Below, piece by piece: positions 48,961 through 59,373 of a stretch of 64,000 nucleotides of DNA. The notes beneath the pieces are model-generated. The model was not told the origin of the DNA. It saw nothing but the letters and a program-made list of their open reading frames with translations, and ran no database searches. Both the position numbers and the translations under genes were made by a program. The stretch is from contig NHNY01000006.1 of NCBI GenBank assembly GCA_002786065.1, positions 682,001 through 746,000 on the forward strand. The letters run 5' to 3'. This DNA comes from Microcyclospora pomicola. Taxonomy: Eukaryota; Ascomycota; Dothideomycetes; Capnodiales. Each line of letters opens with the position of its first letter. Positions within the stretch are counted from its first letter, which is position 1.

Positions 48961-50344
48961 TCATTCGATCAGCATTTTGCGATGACCACCGACAATGGCG
49001 ATGCCAAGCGGTTTTAACCCGGCAGGATCATTGGCTTTGATAATTGCTGCAGCAGGAAGCATCGGGTTGTCGGGCGAGATATGCGCAGCATCTTTTGCCG
49101 CTTGTTCAATGGCCTCCATCTCCTCTTTGCAGCCAGCGTGATCGAAAGGACACACAACGATAGGCTGTCGGAGAATAATGTCCCTTGCTGAAGACATTTT
49201 TGCCTACAGAAGCTATTAGCGTCAGGTGCTCTCCAAACAATGCCTGTGTTTCACGAACTCACCCTTACTGTGAGATAGTATTCAATCTTGTATAGAGTTC
49301 CAGTTGTCGTGAAGCCGGACACAGCATACATTGGGAACTCTTTCTTGCCCCTAGGCAAGACCCCATCATGATCTCTGAGGTCACGGCCTGGGAACACCAA
49401 TCCGAGATTGGTGAAGTAGCCTGCTTCTGGCATCCTCACACCTACTGGCTGTGTGTGTTTCGCGAGCGTTTTAGTGTTTCGTTTCGGTTCGTCGCCTTCG
49501 TGATTGAAAATGATTTCCTCGTCGATGCCTACCGTGATCGACTGAATCGTCACTCGTTTCGCCTTGGCCATACAGTCCGGGTTAGGACTTAGCTTGATGT
49601 AAACCGAGACCGGATCCAATGGCCCATAACTCCAGCGTGGCAAGCTGATTCCTAGGGTGACGATATGATCGGATACTCGCTCTGCACTCTCCGGGCGGTT
49701 ATACATGCCGAACGTGCTCAACGTATCGTAGCGTGATATGGGTACCGCGAAAGGGTATTTCCTTTGATCTTGTGGGCCCTGCTGGACCATGACCACAATC
49801 TCATAGAACGTCTCGGCGGTTCGTTTGTCAAGTTGCAGACTTGCTGGTGGGACTCTCCGAGCAACCTCTTCTCCACCTCGGCCATAGGGTATGAAAAGTA
49901 CGAACGGCAGATCCATGCATAATATGGCCTCAGATTCCTTGCCTGGTGGGGCGCGATATAGTAGCATCTCTTTGCCCACAAGATCTGTAATCTCTTTCCG
50001 TGAAGAAGACAGTGACGATCGTATCATTGAGTCTGCTGTAGGATTGATCGACTCACGGCGTTGAAGCGACACGGTGACGAGGGAGACATTGACTGGTGCT
50101 GAGAATCCCACGGCAGGCCGGATCTCGACCTTGCCTTCAATCCGTGGTAAAGTAGCTGAAATGCCGGGATATCCAACACTGAGAGCGTGTTAGCAACGAT
50201 ACGACCAGCGCGATCGCGGGGCTCGGGATGCGTACAGGAAGTTGGAGTTAGGTGGTCCAGAGACCTGTGAGTCCTGTATCAGCCAAACTGTCGCATAAGT
50301 GCATGGCTTCTATGCGCAGCGCTCACCCTCACCGAAGCCGCCAT
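48961..50344 (-). CDS. Arrestin-like protein
   Basis: A 401-residue product with the two-lobed arrestin layout: N-lobe KVEIRPAVGFSAPVNVSLVTVSLQRRE, then EMLLYRAPPGKESE and FVLFIPYGRGGEE, and C-lobe VSDHIVTLGISLPRWSYGPLDPVSVYIKLSPNPD and AVSGFTTTGTLYKIEYYLTVR. Alpha-arrestins adapt ubiquitin ligases to plasma-membrane cargo; no PPxY motif is seen, so the role here is open. Exons in transcript order are 50327-50344, 50236-50264, 49263-50178 and 48961-49203. The first two are only 18 and 29 nt but give MAASVRVSGPPNSNFLVGYPG with correct phases and GT-AG ends. The last exon, AKMSSARDIILRQP onward, extends past the arrestin fold. Start is the least certain part. Confidence 0.8.
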
Positions 50345-51044
50345 AGTCGGCTATTCTACTGTGCTCAGCCCTCATGGGCGCTGCGCCATACGAGCCCGCC
50401 AACCTCACAGTGGTGTTTGAGAGAGCCGACGCGCAAGACTGAAGGTTTACCGGTTCGTCGAGAGTATGTAAGGTGAAGGTAGCGTTTGTAGCGCGATCGT
50501 GCTTATAGTCAACGGGCACCTTGCGCAAAGAAAGCACAGTATCTTGCTGACGCTGGGATGTTTCCGGGCGAGCGATGGATCGTAGTCGAAGGCTGCGCGC
50601 TGCCTATGTTCTAGGCTCTTATGAAGGATGAAGGCTGAGGACCAGCACTACTCGGTCTGCCGCTTGCTCGAATCGAACGGGATGATCAGAGTCCAATGGA
50701 ATGTATGGTCGCTTGGAAACGTGCTCACTGAACCGCGGGTAGAGGGGCTGCTGGTCAATGAGTAGCGCGTCAATGTTGTTGTGGTGTTCTTCTGCGGCTG
50801 TAATGTGGGCTGGAGCTGATCGGTAAAGTGGACGAACGACATCCCGGTTCGGGAGCTGACTTGAGCAGGGTACAGCAGTAAGGCTTCACGCCGAGTGCGC
50901 CCGTGTCGGCGTCACGGCGTCTCATGCACGCACACTTTCTACTTTACGTGAACTCTATTCTTGGGAACATCAACATCACTTGCTGTATCTTCGGACAGCG
51001 CCTTAGGAAGACAAACGCCGGTACAGCGGTAGTTTGGAGACAAC
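50345..51044. other. Divergent promoter, arrestin-like gene and PPIL3
   Basis: About 700 bp. A 64-codon minus-strand frame (50648-50842, MSFVHFTDQ...) and a 75-codon one (50310-50537) have no family similarity and are treated as noise or leader sequence. Confidence 0.45.
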
Positions 51045-51536
51045 ATGGCAGCAACCCTGGAAACAACACATGGGGACGTCAAAGTCGAGCTGTTCTGTCA
51101 AGCCGCCCCCAAGACTTCCTACAACTTTCTCGCCTTGGCAAGTTCGGGAAAATATAACAAATCGCCCTTTCATCGCAATATTCCGGGCTTCATGATCCAA
51201 GGAGGATCGCCAGCGACGGGCTCTTCCAAGGACAGCGAATCAGTGTACGGCAGCATGTTCGAAGACGAGATCAAGTCGTCCCTGCGCCACCACACGAGAG
51301 GCATGTTGAGCATGGCCAACAAGGGTCCTAGCACCAACGGAAGTCAGTTCTTCATCACGTTCGACAAAGCGGCGCATTTGGATGGCAAGAACACCGTCTT
51401 TGGCCGGGTTCTTGAAGGCTGGGAGACGCTGGATAAGATGGAAGCTGTGCCTATCGACAAGAAGAATAGACCACTTGAGCCGATCAGAATCGAGAAGATC
51501 GTTATTCATGCCAACCCACTCGCCGACGAGCGATGA
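51045..51536 (+). CDS. cyp10: Peptidyl-prolyl isomerase, PPIL3/Cyp10 type
   Basis: A 163-residue single-domain cyclophilin without presequence, in the nuclear PPIL3 group linked to the spliceosome. Conserved blocks are TTHGDVKVELFC, FHRNIPGFMIQGG (catalytic Arg), GSMFEDEI, RGMLSMANKGPSTNGSQFFITF (with active-site Gln and Phe), LDGKNTVFGRV and the tail PLEPIRIEKIVIHANP. The start is ATG 51045, in a CAACATGG context. Single exon. Confidence 0.95.
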   Translation: MAATLETTHGDVKVELFCQAAPKTSYNFLALASSGKYNKSPFHRNIPGFMIQGGSPATGSSKDSESVYGSMFEDEIKSSLRHHTRGMLSMANKGPSTNGSQFFITFDKAAHLDGKNTVFGRVLEGWETLDKMEAVPIDKKNRPLEPIRIEKIVIHANPLADER

Positions 51537-52261
51537 AGACTTTTTGGCAAGCTTTGCGAAGCTGCCAAAATCATGTCTGTGATATGTCCGCACATCTACT
51601 GCGTATATGGTATCAGAGCTGGCTAGGCCGTCTTGACGGATCCTCGCAAGACACATCAATTGGACATCCCGCTTTCTGCTGGAGACATCTTCTAACTCTA
51701 GTTCCTCAGGTGAAGGACCGCAGCCGTCATTTGACATCGCTTCGCCAATGCGAGCGCAGCAGATGTGTTGTCGCTGTCTGCAGTGATGCTATCTGGATGT
51801 CTCACTCGTGCTTCCTTCTATCATGGCACTTGGCAGACGCTGCACCAAGCATTACTGTGAATAGCGGGAGATGATCCAACGTTGCGAGATGGACATCGTG
51901 TGTAGAGCTGCAGTATCGGCGAAAGAGAGTACAACAGGAATCAAGATCGTACTTGCGCAGGGTCTAGATAGACACATACATGGAGACACCGGGCTGAGAC
52001 GAAAGCGAGATTGACACAATGCTTCACACGCGTGTGGATAGTAGGCCTGTGAATCGGTGCTGATCCCGTATGGCGGAGAGAGACATGAAGTAGAAGGTAG
52101 AAAGGGAACCGCGCACCAGCGCCTAAAATGCTTCTTTCATGATATAATCGTTACAAGTGTATACCCAGACCATCAAACCGAAGGGGTATCGCCATGACCA
52201 TCGCCTTAACACCACTTCACTCCCCATTTTGTCACAGGAGCCATACTCGCTCAAAGCTTGA
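51537..52261. other. Convergent 3' interval, cyp10 and esa1
   Basis: About 725 bp, larger than the other convergent spacers here. I find no open frame, repeat or RNA signal to support. Confidence 0.5.
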
Positions 52262-53974
52262 TCACCAATTCCAGCTTCTTGCAGCGGCGCTGAAAACCGG
52301 TGGCTTCCATGCCAGTCTGTCCGGCTCGATGATCCTACGACCTTTGATCTTCTCCTTCTCTTTCTGCTTCTCTCGCTGTGCCACTGCCGCATCTGTCAGC
52401 ACGATAACGTGGTTCTTGTTCGAATATCGTAGCATGTTCAAATTCTGGAGGGTATGCATGACATCCATGGTTGTCATGGCAAGGGCGGCGCCGAGTTCCT
52501 CGATCGACACCATGGGACTATTGCTACCCTCCTCGGTACGCTCTACGAGGTAATCAACGATGACTTCTTGCCAGTACGCTCGGTAGCCAAGGAGACCAAG
52601 ATCAGACAACGGTTTTTCGGGCGACCCGAGCTTGCCCTCAATCTTTGACAGCTCGTACGAGAATTGGATGAGCAGCTTGCCGTAACCTTTGCGCTGCCAT
52701 TGAGGTACTGTCAAGATACACGCGACGTTATAGCCTTCTGCGCAGTCTTTCTCCTTGGAGAAGTATCCGACCAGGTGATGACCCCGCTCGTCTCGCACTG
52801 TCATGCAGTAGAAGAGAAAGGGGTCGACATCGTAATACAGAGTTTTGTGGTCGAGAAAAAGCTTTGACAGTAGGCAAAGATTTCGACACCATGTCCGCTG
52901 TCGCCGACCGTCGATCTCGAAGAAGGAGACATTATCGTCCCGGTAGATCTCATTCCCTGGTGGATGTAGAAGCGTACACTTTTGGCGATGCCGTGTAAAG
53001 CGGGTCTTGTCGCCGAAATAGCCCAGGCAAAACTCACAGATGAACACCATATCGCAGTCGCTGAACTCTGCTGGATATGGGGAAAAGTACCATGGCTCGA
53101 TCTCATGCATACCCATCTGTATTCGTTCCAAATTCCGTACACGCGAGATCTCGGTTTGGTTTTGGGTCATGCTGCCACCCACACGAAGCTTCTCGATCTC
53201 CTCTTCTCGAGAGTACTCTTGATCAGGTGCAGCCTTCGCAGCCGCTGCGGCTTCTTGCATCTCCACCAGGTCGATCATCGACCCATCATCAGGTTGTGGT
53301 GTACCACTGATATCCTCAGTGGCAACGATGACAGCAGCAGGATCGCGATTCTCTTTACCGCCCTGATTCGATAATCGTTTACTGGCCTTGGCAGATGCAT
53401 CTTGTGGCACCTCCGAGGTGTCTCTGGTTGTCGTGGCCGAACGAGGACGTTTCTGCGATTTCTGCTGCGATTTCGAGTCTTTGGTTCCGGCTGCTTGATT
53501 CTTCGATTGCGCTGTCTTTTGCTTCGATTTTGTGTCTGGCTTCTCTGGAAGTGGCCACTCAACCTCCTGTGTGAGGTCGAGTCGTGACGATATGATCCAT
53601 TCGTCTAACCGCTTATTGAACTCCTCGTAGTGAACATAGTATTTCGTTCCGCCTGGCCTCGGTTGGACAGCTAATATCTCTGCTTTCCTTTTCTCGCCAT
53701 CCTGTTCAGAAAGTTAGAAATGCATTCATGTTTCATATTTTATGTCGTTGCGTTCGAGCTTAGAACGAAGCCGTAGGTACTCACTTTCTCCACCATCGCT
53801 TTCACGCCAACTCTGCAGAAAACCATCAGCATATCATCACAAATCATCAGACGCGTATAACCATAATTGCTACAATGTTGCGTACCGTATCTGGGCGAGT
53901 GTGGCGATTCCGCGCTCGGGTTTGAATTCGTCAGATCCGTTTGCGCCATCTTTGCCATCAGCTCTAGGCGCCAT
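52262..53974 (-). CDS. esa1: MYST histone acetyltransferase Esa1 (Tip60), NuA4 catalytic subunit
   Basis: Esa1 acetylates histones H4 and H2A in the essential NuA4 complex. The 518-residue product starts [10 protein letters not shown], has an N-terminal chromo-barrel/tudor-knot ([16 protein letters not shown]), a Gln/Lys-rich linker, the C2HC finger [10 protein letters not shown]...HRQKC, the autoacetylated Lys region [13 protein letters not shown], catalytic Cys in [17 protein letters not shown] (acetyl-CoA loop) and the Glu in [11 protein letters not shown]. Exons in transcript order are 53886-53974, 53785-53812 (28 nt) and 52262-53701. The micro-exon is well supported: it restores [21 protein letters not shown]. 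Divergent from rex4 with about 230 bp between starts. Confidence 0.96.
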
Positions 53975-54202
53975 GGTGGCTCAGAACGAGCTGGCAGAGT
54001 TGCGATCAATTGTGAAGTAGTTTCTGATTTATGGTGTCGCCTCAATGATCAACGTCGTCTTGCGCTCGATGCGACCGGCAAGAGCTGCTTCGTCACAAGC
54101 TATTGGTCCGTGCGCCTGGGAAATTTTGGGACATCGACTTCTATTGCGCCAACAAGCTACCTCTTTGCATCTGCCCTTGTATGCGCAGGTTATGTCAAGA
54201 GG

Positions 54203-55375
54203 ATGCCGGGATTGGACCTTACCCAGGTGTCAAGCAATTGGAAAAAGCTACAGGAAAAGCTACAAGCGGACAAGGGATCAGTCACAAACAATGTCCTGAA
54301 GCGCAAACGCCCCGAGCAGAAGAGCACTGGCGCTGCGAATGGGGATAAGAAACCAAGATTGACACATACCGAGCCCCGGCAGAAGAGCGTATTCAAACGT
54401 GCGAAGATGGGGTTCAGCGACTCGAAACCCGCCCCAGAGCCACACAAGAACGCTTCGCGAGCAAAACTCCTTCGCGACCACGACATCGCTGCCGAAGATA
54501 TCTCCGCCGCATATGGCTCTGGAGGTCCAAGCACACACGGAATCTACGACGACGACATCAACGGCGGGCTGCATCCCACTCGCAAAGCCGGCAAATTCGT
54601 CGCCCTGGACTGCGAAATGGTCGGCACCGGCCCTCCCCCCCACGACGACAATGTGCTGGCGCGGGCGTCCCTGGTCAATTTCCACGGTGAACAGATCTAC
54701 GACTCCTTCGTGCAACCGCCGCCCGGGATCCGCGTACATGATTACCGCACCCACGTATCGGGCGTAAAACCGCAACACATGCGAGCAGGCTACGCGCGAC
54801 CATTCGCCGAGGTGCAGAAGGACGTGGCGGACCTGCTGCAAGATCGCATCCTAGTAGGGCATGCTTTGAAGAACGATCTGCTGGCGTTGACGCTGTCGCA
54901 TCCGCGTCGGGACCTGCGGGACACGAGTCGCCATGCGAAGTTCAGGGTCGAGAGCCGTGGGAAGCCGCCTGCGTTGCGAAAGCTGGCGCGGTCTGAGTTG
55001 GGCATGGTCATACAAACGGGCGAGCATTCGAGTATCGAGGACGCGAGGGCAGCAATGCTGTTGTTCAAGAAGGAGAAAGCGGGCTTCGAGGAGGAGAATC
55101 GGCGGACGTTCGGACAGCATACTACAAAATTCGACGGGGCAAAGAAAATGAGCGGGAAACAGCCAGGCAGGACGGAGGTGGCTGATGAGGTTGAGGACGT
55201 GGATGGAGACGAGGAGTCGGACGATTTGGACCTATTGGACGGCGAGGACGACAGTGACGATGACCTAGACGAAACAGAAGACACAGACAAGCTCTCACGA
55301 GCAACGAAAGTCAGCGCAGGGGGCGCTCAAAAACCTAAAAAGCGGAAAAAGAAGAAACGAACGAAGCGACATTGA
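54203..55375 (+). CDS. rex4: RNA exonuclease 4 (Rex4)
   Basis: Rex4 is a nucleolar DEDDh 3'-5' exonuclease for pre-rRNA processing. The 390-residue product has a basic N-terminal domain, then FVALDCEMVGTG (Exo I: Asp, Glu), RASLVNFHGEQIYDSFVQP, ILVGHALKNDLLAL (Exo II: Asp) and HSSIEDARAAMLLF (Exo III: His, Asp). It ends with an acidic tract (DEVEDVDGDEESDD and DDSDDDLDETED) and a lysine-rich tail that should send it to the nucleolus. The ATG at 54203 (MPGLDLTQVSSNWKKL) matches the family start; the open frame extends upstream over the esa1 5' end, without use. Single exon. Confidence 0.94.
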   Translation: MPGLDLTQVSSNWKKLQEKLQADKGSVTNNVLKRKRPEQKSTGAANGDKKPRLTHTEPRQKSVFKRAKMGFSDSKPAPEPHKNASRAKLLRDHDIAAEDISAAYGSGGPSTHGIYDDDINGGLHPTRKAGKFVALDCEMVGTGPPPHDDNVLARASLVNFHGEQIYDSFVQPPPGIRVHDYRTHVSGVKPQHMRAGYARPFAEVQKDVADLLQDRILVGHALKNDLLALTLSHPRRDLRDTSRHAKFRVESRGKPPALRKLARSELGMVIQTGEHSSIEDARAAMLLFKKEKAGFEEENRRTFGQHTTKFDGAKKMSGKQPGRTEVADEVEDVDGDEESDDLDLLDGEDDSDDDLDETEDTDKLSRATKVSAGGAQKPKKRKKKKRTKRH

Positions 55376-55726
55376 GCAAATTCATGTTCGTCTATACCGT
55401 AGTATGCTCATTTACACGACTGGTGACGTGACGGTCAAAGTCTACCACCAACATAAGCTTACCACCGTATACCGCTGCTTACATCCCATAGTGTGAGTAT
55501 GCAGACTAGCTGTACCAAAGTAGGACATGCAACTTCCATTTCATGAACCCTCGTCGCTAAACATCCAAATTTGTCAACTCGACCGTTCAAGAACTAGATG
55601 CACCACCACAAACGCGTAAGCAAAACCTCACAAAGATCATGATTTTGTTGGCAGATCGTCAAGCTTGCCAAATGCACGGGATTGCAGGATAAATCATATA
55701 GTATCGTGCGCAGCGGATCGGAAATT
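55376..55726. other. Convergent 3' interval, rex4 and fig4
   Basis: About 350 bp with presumed 3' UTRs. No supported feature. Confidence 0.55.
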
Positions 55727-58700
55727 TCATGTCCCTTGCACCCATTCTGGATCGACCTTACTCTGTTTGAAGAGGGATTTACCCTTGAGCCACTGGCGGT
55801 AGGCCTTGTATCGCTTCTTCTCCCAGTCCTCGGCATCGACCGTCAGAGGATCGGCAGGTTCTTCAACAAAAGCCTGGAAGGCTTCAAGGTCGGCTTCGGA
55901 AACGCCGGAGGCGAAAGTTTGCTCGTTGTAGTCGTCTTCATCGTAGGTGTCATCGAAAGCAGCACCACCTGGCTTATGCGCGTACGCCACGTATTCGAGG
56001 TTGGCGTCAGTGGGTATGTCATTGCTCAGCACCAGGGGTAGCTGCAGGGGGTGCAAGACATAGTGTGTGTACTCGTTAAGTTCTTGTTCGGAAATGGTAG
56101 GGTCCAGGGAGTTGCGGTGGATCTGGTTGAGCGTCCAGAGATGTTGCTGTGCTTTGTCTGGATGCTTTTGCTCTGATAGGGGTATGACGGGAGCTTTGTA
56201 CTCCCGCTCAAAGGTGGACCCTCGCAGGATGCTGGGCATCTCTTCTGCAGTCATGGGCCGACGATGAGTTGCTTCAGAAAGTGGATACTGAGGGGACAAA
56301 CTTCGAGACTCGCCATCTTGTGGATCGACAATCTTGACGCCTTTGCGTGGGACTTTCTTTTCAGGAGAATCTACCACATTCTGCTTGTGTGGATCATACC
56401 TACGGATAAAGGGACTGAAGTTGTAAGACACATCATCGCTAGGAGGGTGCTCTGGGAGATGGCGATGTTCCAATCCGATCCGGTAAGCATACACTTTGGG
56501 CAAGGCGGAGAGAATGCCAGGTCTGTAGCATTCCGTCCAGTAATCGTCGTATTCTTCTACGCCCCCGCGGTGTCCATGTTTCTTTTGCAACCGTACAGCT
56601 TTGGGAAGGATCCTTGGTTCAAGAAATGCTGGAGTGAACCAGTGTATATAGTGTCTACGCTGCCGGCCGAGCCAGATCTTCGGATCGCTGTGATGAAGAT
56701 AATAGTCCGAGTGGAGATCCCACAACATTGGCTGACCTTGGGCCCAGATGTAGTTACCCAGGAACAAATTATATGCTTCCTGTCTCTGACTGTCAATGAA
56801 GGAATTATTGTAATACCGCTTGAAGCTCTCCACCATGTCTCGAGAATTGGCCTGCCAATGGTTAAGCTTTCGGTAAGTGGCGACAGTGTTGACCAAATGG
56901 GAGCCACCATACTGGATGGCAATTGTGTCTCCGTGATCATGAAACATCTGGGTGAAGGTGTTGCATGCATCGGTGTCATATTCCACTTCATCGTTGTCGA
57001 TGATGCCCAAAGCCTGCAACTGGAGCGCAAGTGCTTCCTTGCCAAGACAGAACTGTGCCGAGTTCGTACGGTCAAGACAATCGATACAATTTGTTCTTGC
57101 AATTCCATTCTGCACCTTTGGGCTACTGTCCCCCTCGTCGCCGTTGTGGAAGAAACCAGTAAGGCCGACAATACGCTTACCAATCTTGCCGAGGAGTCCA
57201 ATAACGTCGCCGCGAGTTTTGGCCGTCCTCGCCATGTCAAAAGCTTCATATTGAATCTTTTTGCCCTCTGGAAGTGACTGGTTCAGATATTCGATACAAT
57301 TCTGGAACTCGTACAGCAACTTCGATTCTCTCGGTTGTCTTTCTCGCGCTTTGATAAGGTTCAGGACATAGATGGGGCAACCGTAGCGTTCGAAGAGGTT
57401 ATCGAAATGCAAGGCTGCAGGTTGGTAAAAAGGGTCATGTAAGTTGAGGTCGATGTCTGGCTTCGGGTTAACTCCACTGTTATCTTGGGTCCAGTAAAGT
57501 GGGATACTGCCGCGATGCTGGAGGTATGATGTGTAAGTCGGATTTGCGAACAGCTTGGGACCTGGAGCGTGGAAGGATGTAGTCAGCTTCTCTGCGACAA
57601 TTTGCTCCGTCTCGACATCATTTGCCACATAGCCCAGATCATTGACACCTCTCTTCAGGAATCTTGCGCCCGCAAAGAAACGTGATCGCCTGCCGATGAT
57701 TGTCAGGTATACTGTACGTCCGAAGATGCTGAGTGGAGCCTGATCGATGTAGCCGTGTATGATGGGTAAGCACCAGTCGAAGGGATGCTTGAGGTTTGCA
57801 ATTCCCGGCTTCAGGAGATGATGGTTCCACACGAACATAGCATTAAAATCCGGACTTGCTTCTGGGTTTCCATCGAGAATCGCCTGTCTTTGTCGAATGA
57901 TGTTGTGCTGAAGAGAGTGAGTGATGTCGTAAGAGTAGCTGAAGTAGAAGGATTTTGACAGATCAAGGTTGTTCAGTATCCCCAGGAAGCGAACTTCCTC
58001 CGGATTCCGATCACGAATGAACCGAGAACTGGCGCCAGTTGTTAGAGGTACTAACTCGGTATCCTCAATCTGGTAGACATAGTGGCCGCCGATCATGGCT
58101 GCCTGCTGACGCTTCTTGACCACAAGCATGTAGTATGCCTCCGTGAATCTGATGAATCCAAGCAGACCCCAGAAGACGTACTTCATGCGCAACCCCCCGG
58201 TCGCCTTGTTTCCTTGATCAATCGCTTCCAGGACGTCTCGCATTTGTCTTCGATCGTAGAGAGTCTCATCCTCGAAAACCGCGATGCTTCCTGGTGCCGA
58301 AGTCCGCTCAATCCTCAACATGCGGAATGAGGTTTCAGAGATGTCGGCACCAGTTACCCAATACCTTGCACTTGTTTCATAGAGCGTGAACTTGTACATG
58401 CGATGTCTTCGTGGCCGACCCGCTGCATCCTCCGAAGCATCATCACGATTGCCTTCTTTGAGATGGATATCACAATCGTCAAGGTCTGGGACGTCGGCGC
58501 CGAGCGTCCCTACACGGTGAAATTCAGGTCTGTCAGGGAATATACCCGCCGTATGCTCACTGGTATGCCGCCCTCGGCCATTCGATCGAGGACTTCCATT
58601 CCTGGAGGTTGTTGCCTCGGCTTGCGAATCATCGTCTCGACTGTTGCCTCTCCGTACGGAAGCGCTACGTGCTCCAGACTGCTGAGACGCATCCTGAAGC

Positions 58701-58774
58701 AGCTGTTCAGGAGAGTATGAGCGAGCGTCGAAATGACCGCCTGATGGGTCATCGTCCACAGGGCCTTGTTCCAT
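55727..58774 (-). CDS. fig4: SAC-domain phosphoinositide phosphatase Fig4
   Basis: Fig4 dephosphorylates PI(3,5)P2 and supports the Fab1/PIKfyve-Vac14 complex on the vacuole. The 1015-residue product has a disordered, Ser/Arg-rich N-terminus, then the SAC domain starting at about residue 125 (MYKFTLYETSARYWVTG), with the phosphatase motif NCIDCLDRTN, catalytic Cys 563 and Arg 569. The ATG at 58774 (MEQGPVDDDP) is used; six codons upstream are open only from TTG. Single exon. The MFS gene upstream is on the same strand with a spacing of about 600 bp. Confidence 0.95.
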   Translation of the reverse strand: MEQGPVDDDPSGGHFDARSYSPEQLLQDASQQSGARSASVRRGNSRDDDSQAEATTSRNGSPRSNGRGRHTSEHTAGIFPDRPEFHRVGTLGADVPDLDDCDIHLKEGNRDDASEDAAGRPRRHRMYKFTLYETSARYWVTGADISETSFRMLRIERTSAPGSIAVFEDETLYDRRQMRDVLEAIDQGNKATGGLRMKYVFWGLLGFIRFTEAYYMLVVKKRQQAAMIGGHYVYQIEDTELVPLTTGASSRFIRDRNPEEVRFLGILNNLDLSKSFYFSYSYDITHSLQHNIIRQRQAILDGNPEASPDFNAMFVWNHHLLKPGIANLKHPFDWCLPIIHGYIDQAPLSIFGRTVYLTIIGRRSRFFAGARFLKRGVNDLGYVANDVETEQIVAEKLTTSFHAPGPKLFANPTYTSYLQHRGSIPLYWTQDNSGVNPKPDIDLNLHDPFYQPAALHFDNLFERYGCPIYVLNLIKARERQPRESKLLYEFQNCIEYLNQSLPEGKKIQYEAFDMARTAKTRGDVIGLLGKIGKRIVGLTGFFHNGDEGDSSPKVQNGIARTNCIDCLDRTNSAQFCLGKEALALQLQALGIIDNDEVEYDTDACNTFTQMFHDHGDTIAIQYGGSHLVNTVATYRKLNHWQANSRDMVESFKRYYNNSFIDSQRQEAYNLFLGNYIWAQGQPMLWDLHSDYYLHHSDPKIWLGRQRRHYIHWFTPAFLEPRILPKAVRLQKKHGHRGGVEEYDDYWTECYRPGILSALPKVYAYRIGLEHRHLPEHPPSDDVSYNFSPFIRRYDPHKQNVVDSPEKKVPRKGVKIVDPQDGESRSLSPQYPLSEATHRRPMTAEEMPSILRGSTFEREYKAPVIPLSEQKHPDKAQQHLWTLNQIHRNSLDPTISEQELNEYTHYVLHPLQLPLVLSNDIPTDANLEYVAYAHKPGGAAFDDTYDEDDYNEQTFASGVSEADLEAFQAFVEEPADPLTVDAEDWEKKRYKAYRQWLKGKSLFKQSKVDPEWVQGT

Positions 58775-59373
58775 AGCCGTCGGTATATTCAATGAGGCTT
58801 CGCTGTCCTGGACCGTGAATTCGTGATGGTACAGCTTCAGTCATTAGTCCTGGTTGCATATCATTGCTGAACCACTCGCCACATGACGGAATAGGCCTTA
58901 ATACTGCTGCGAGACGAACTTCAAATTCCGGACATGGAAGTAAGCAGCGTCCCAGCAGCAACACATGCAGTATGAGTGTCTCACACTCATGTTCGGGCGG
59001 AAGTCGTGACGAGCAATCACAGGCGTAGTGTTGGTAAGGACGTTGGCTTTCCTGGTATTCCCAAACAGGCAATAGAGCTATCTTGATCACGGACCTGGTC
59101 CAGCTGCTGGAATGCCATAACACGAACACCAAGACACAGCCTATGGCTTGGAATGTAATATGCAAAATACAGGTAAAACAACAGAAGTTCTGTATCCAAG
59201 TAGTACTGCTTCGTGGAGGTCCATGGCTACAAGGATCAAAATACCATTGACATTCTGTCAAACACGAGTTGGTGAAGCTGTAAAGATGGACCACGAACTA
59301 GGAACAAGATCTGGAACGACGAACGAGAACATGTGAGAGACTGCATTGTCAACGCGATTGACGATACTTGCTA
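58775..59373. other. fig4 promoter and MFS gene 3' flank
   Basis: About 600 bp. A 181-codon frame on the minus strand (58749-59294) overlaps the fig4 N-terminus in another frame and is not supported. Confidence 0.5.

Noticed and set aside
50648-50842. Small minus-strand frame MSFVHFTDQ..., 64 codons
   Set aside because: No family similarity, no in-phase junction to the arrestin exons, and it falls in a divergent promoter.
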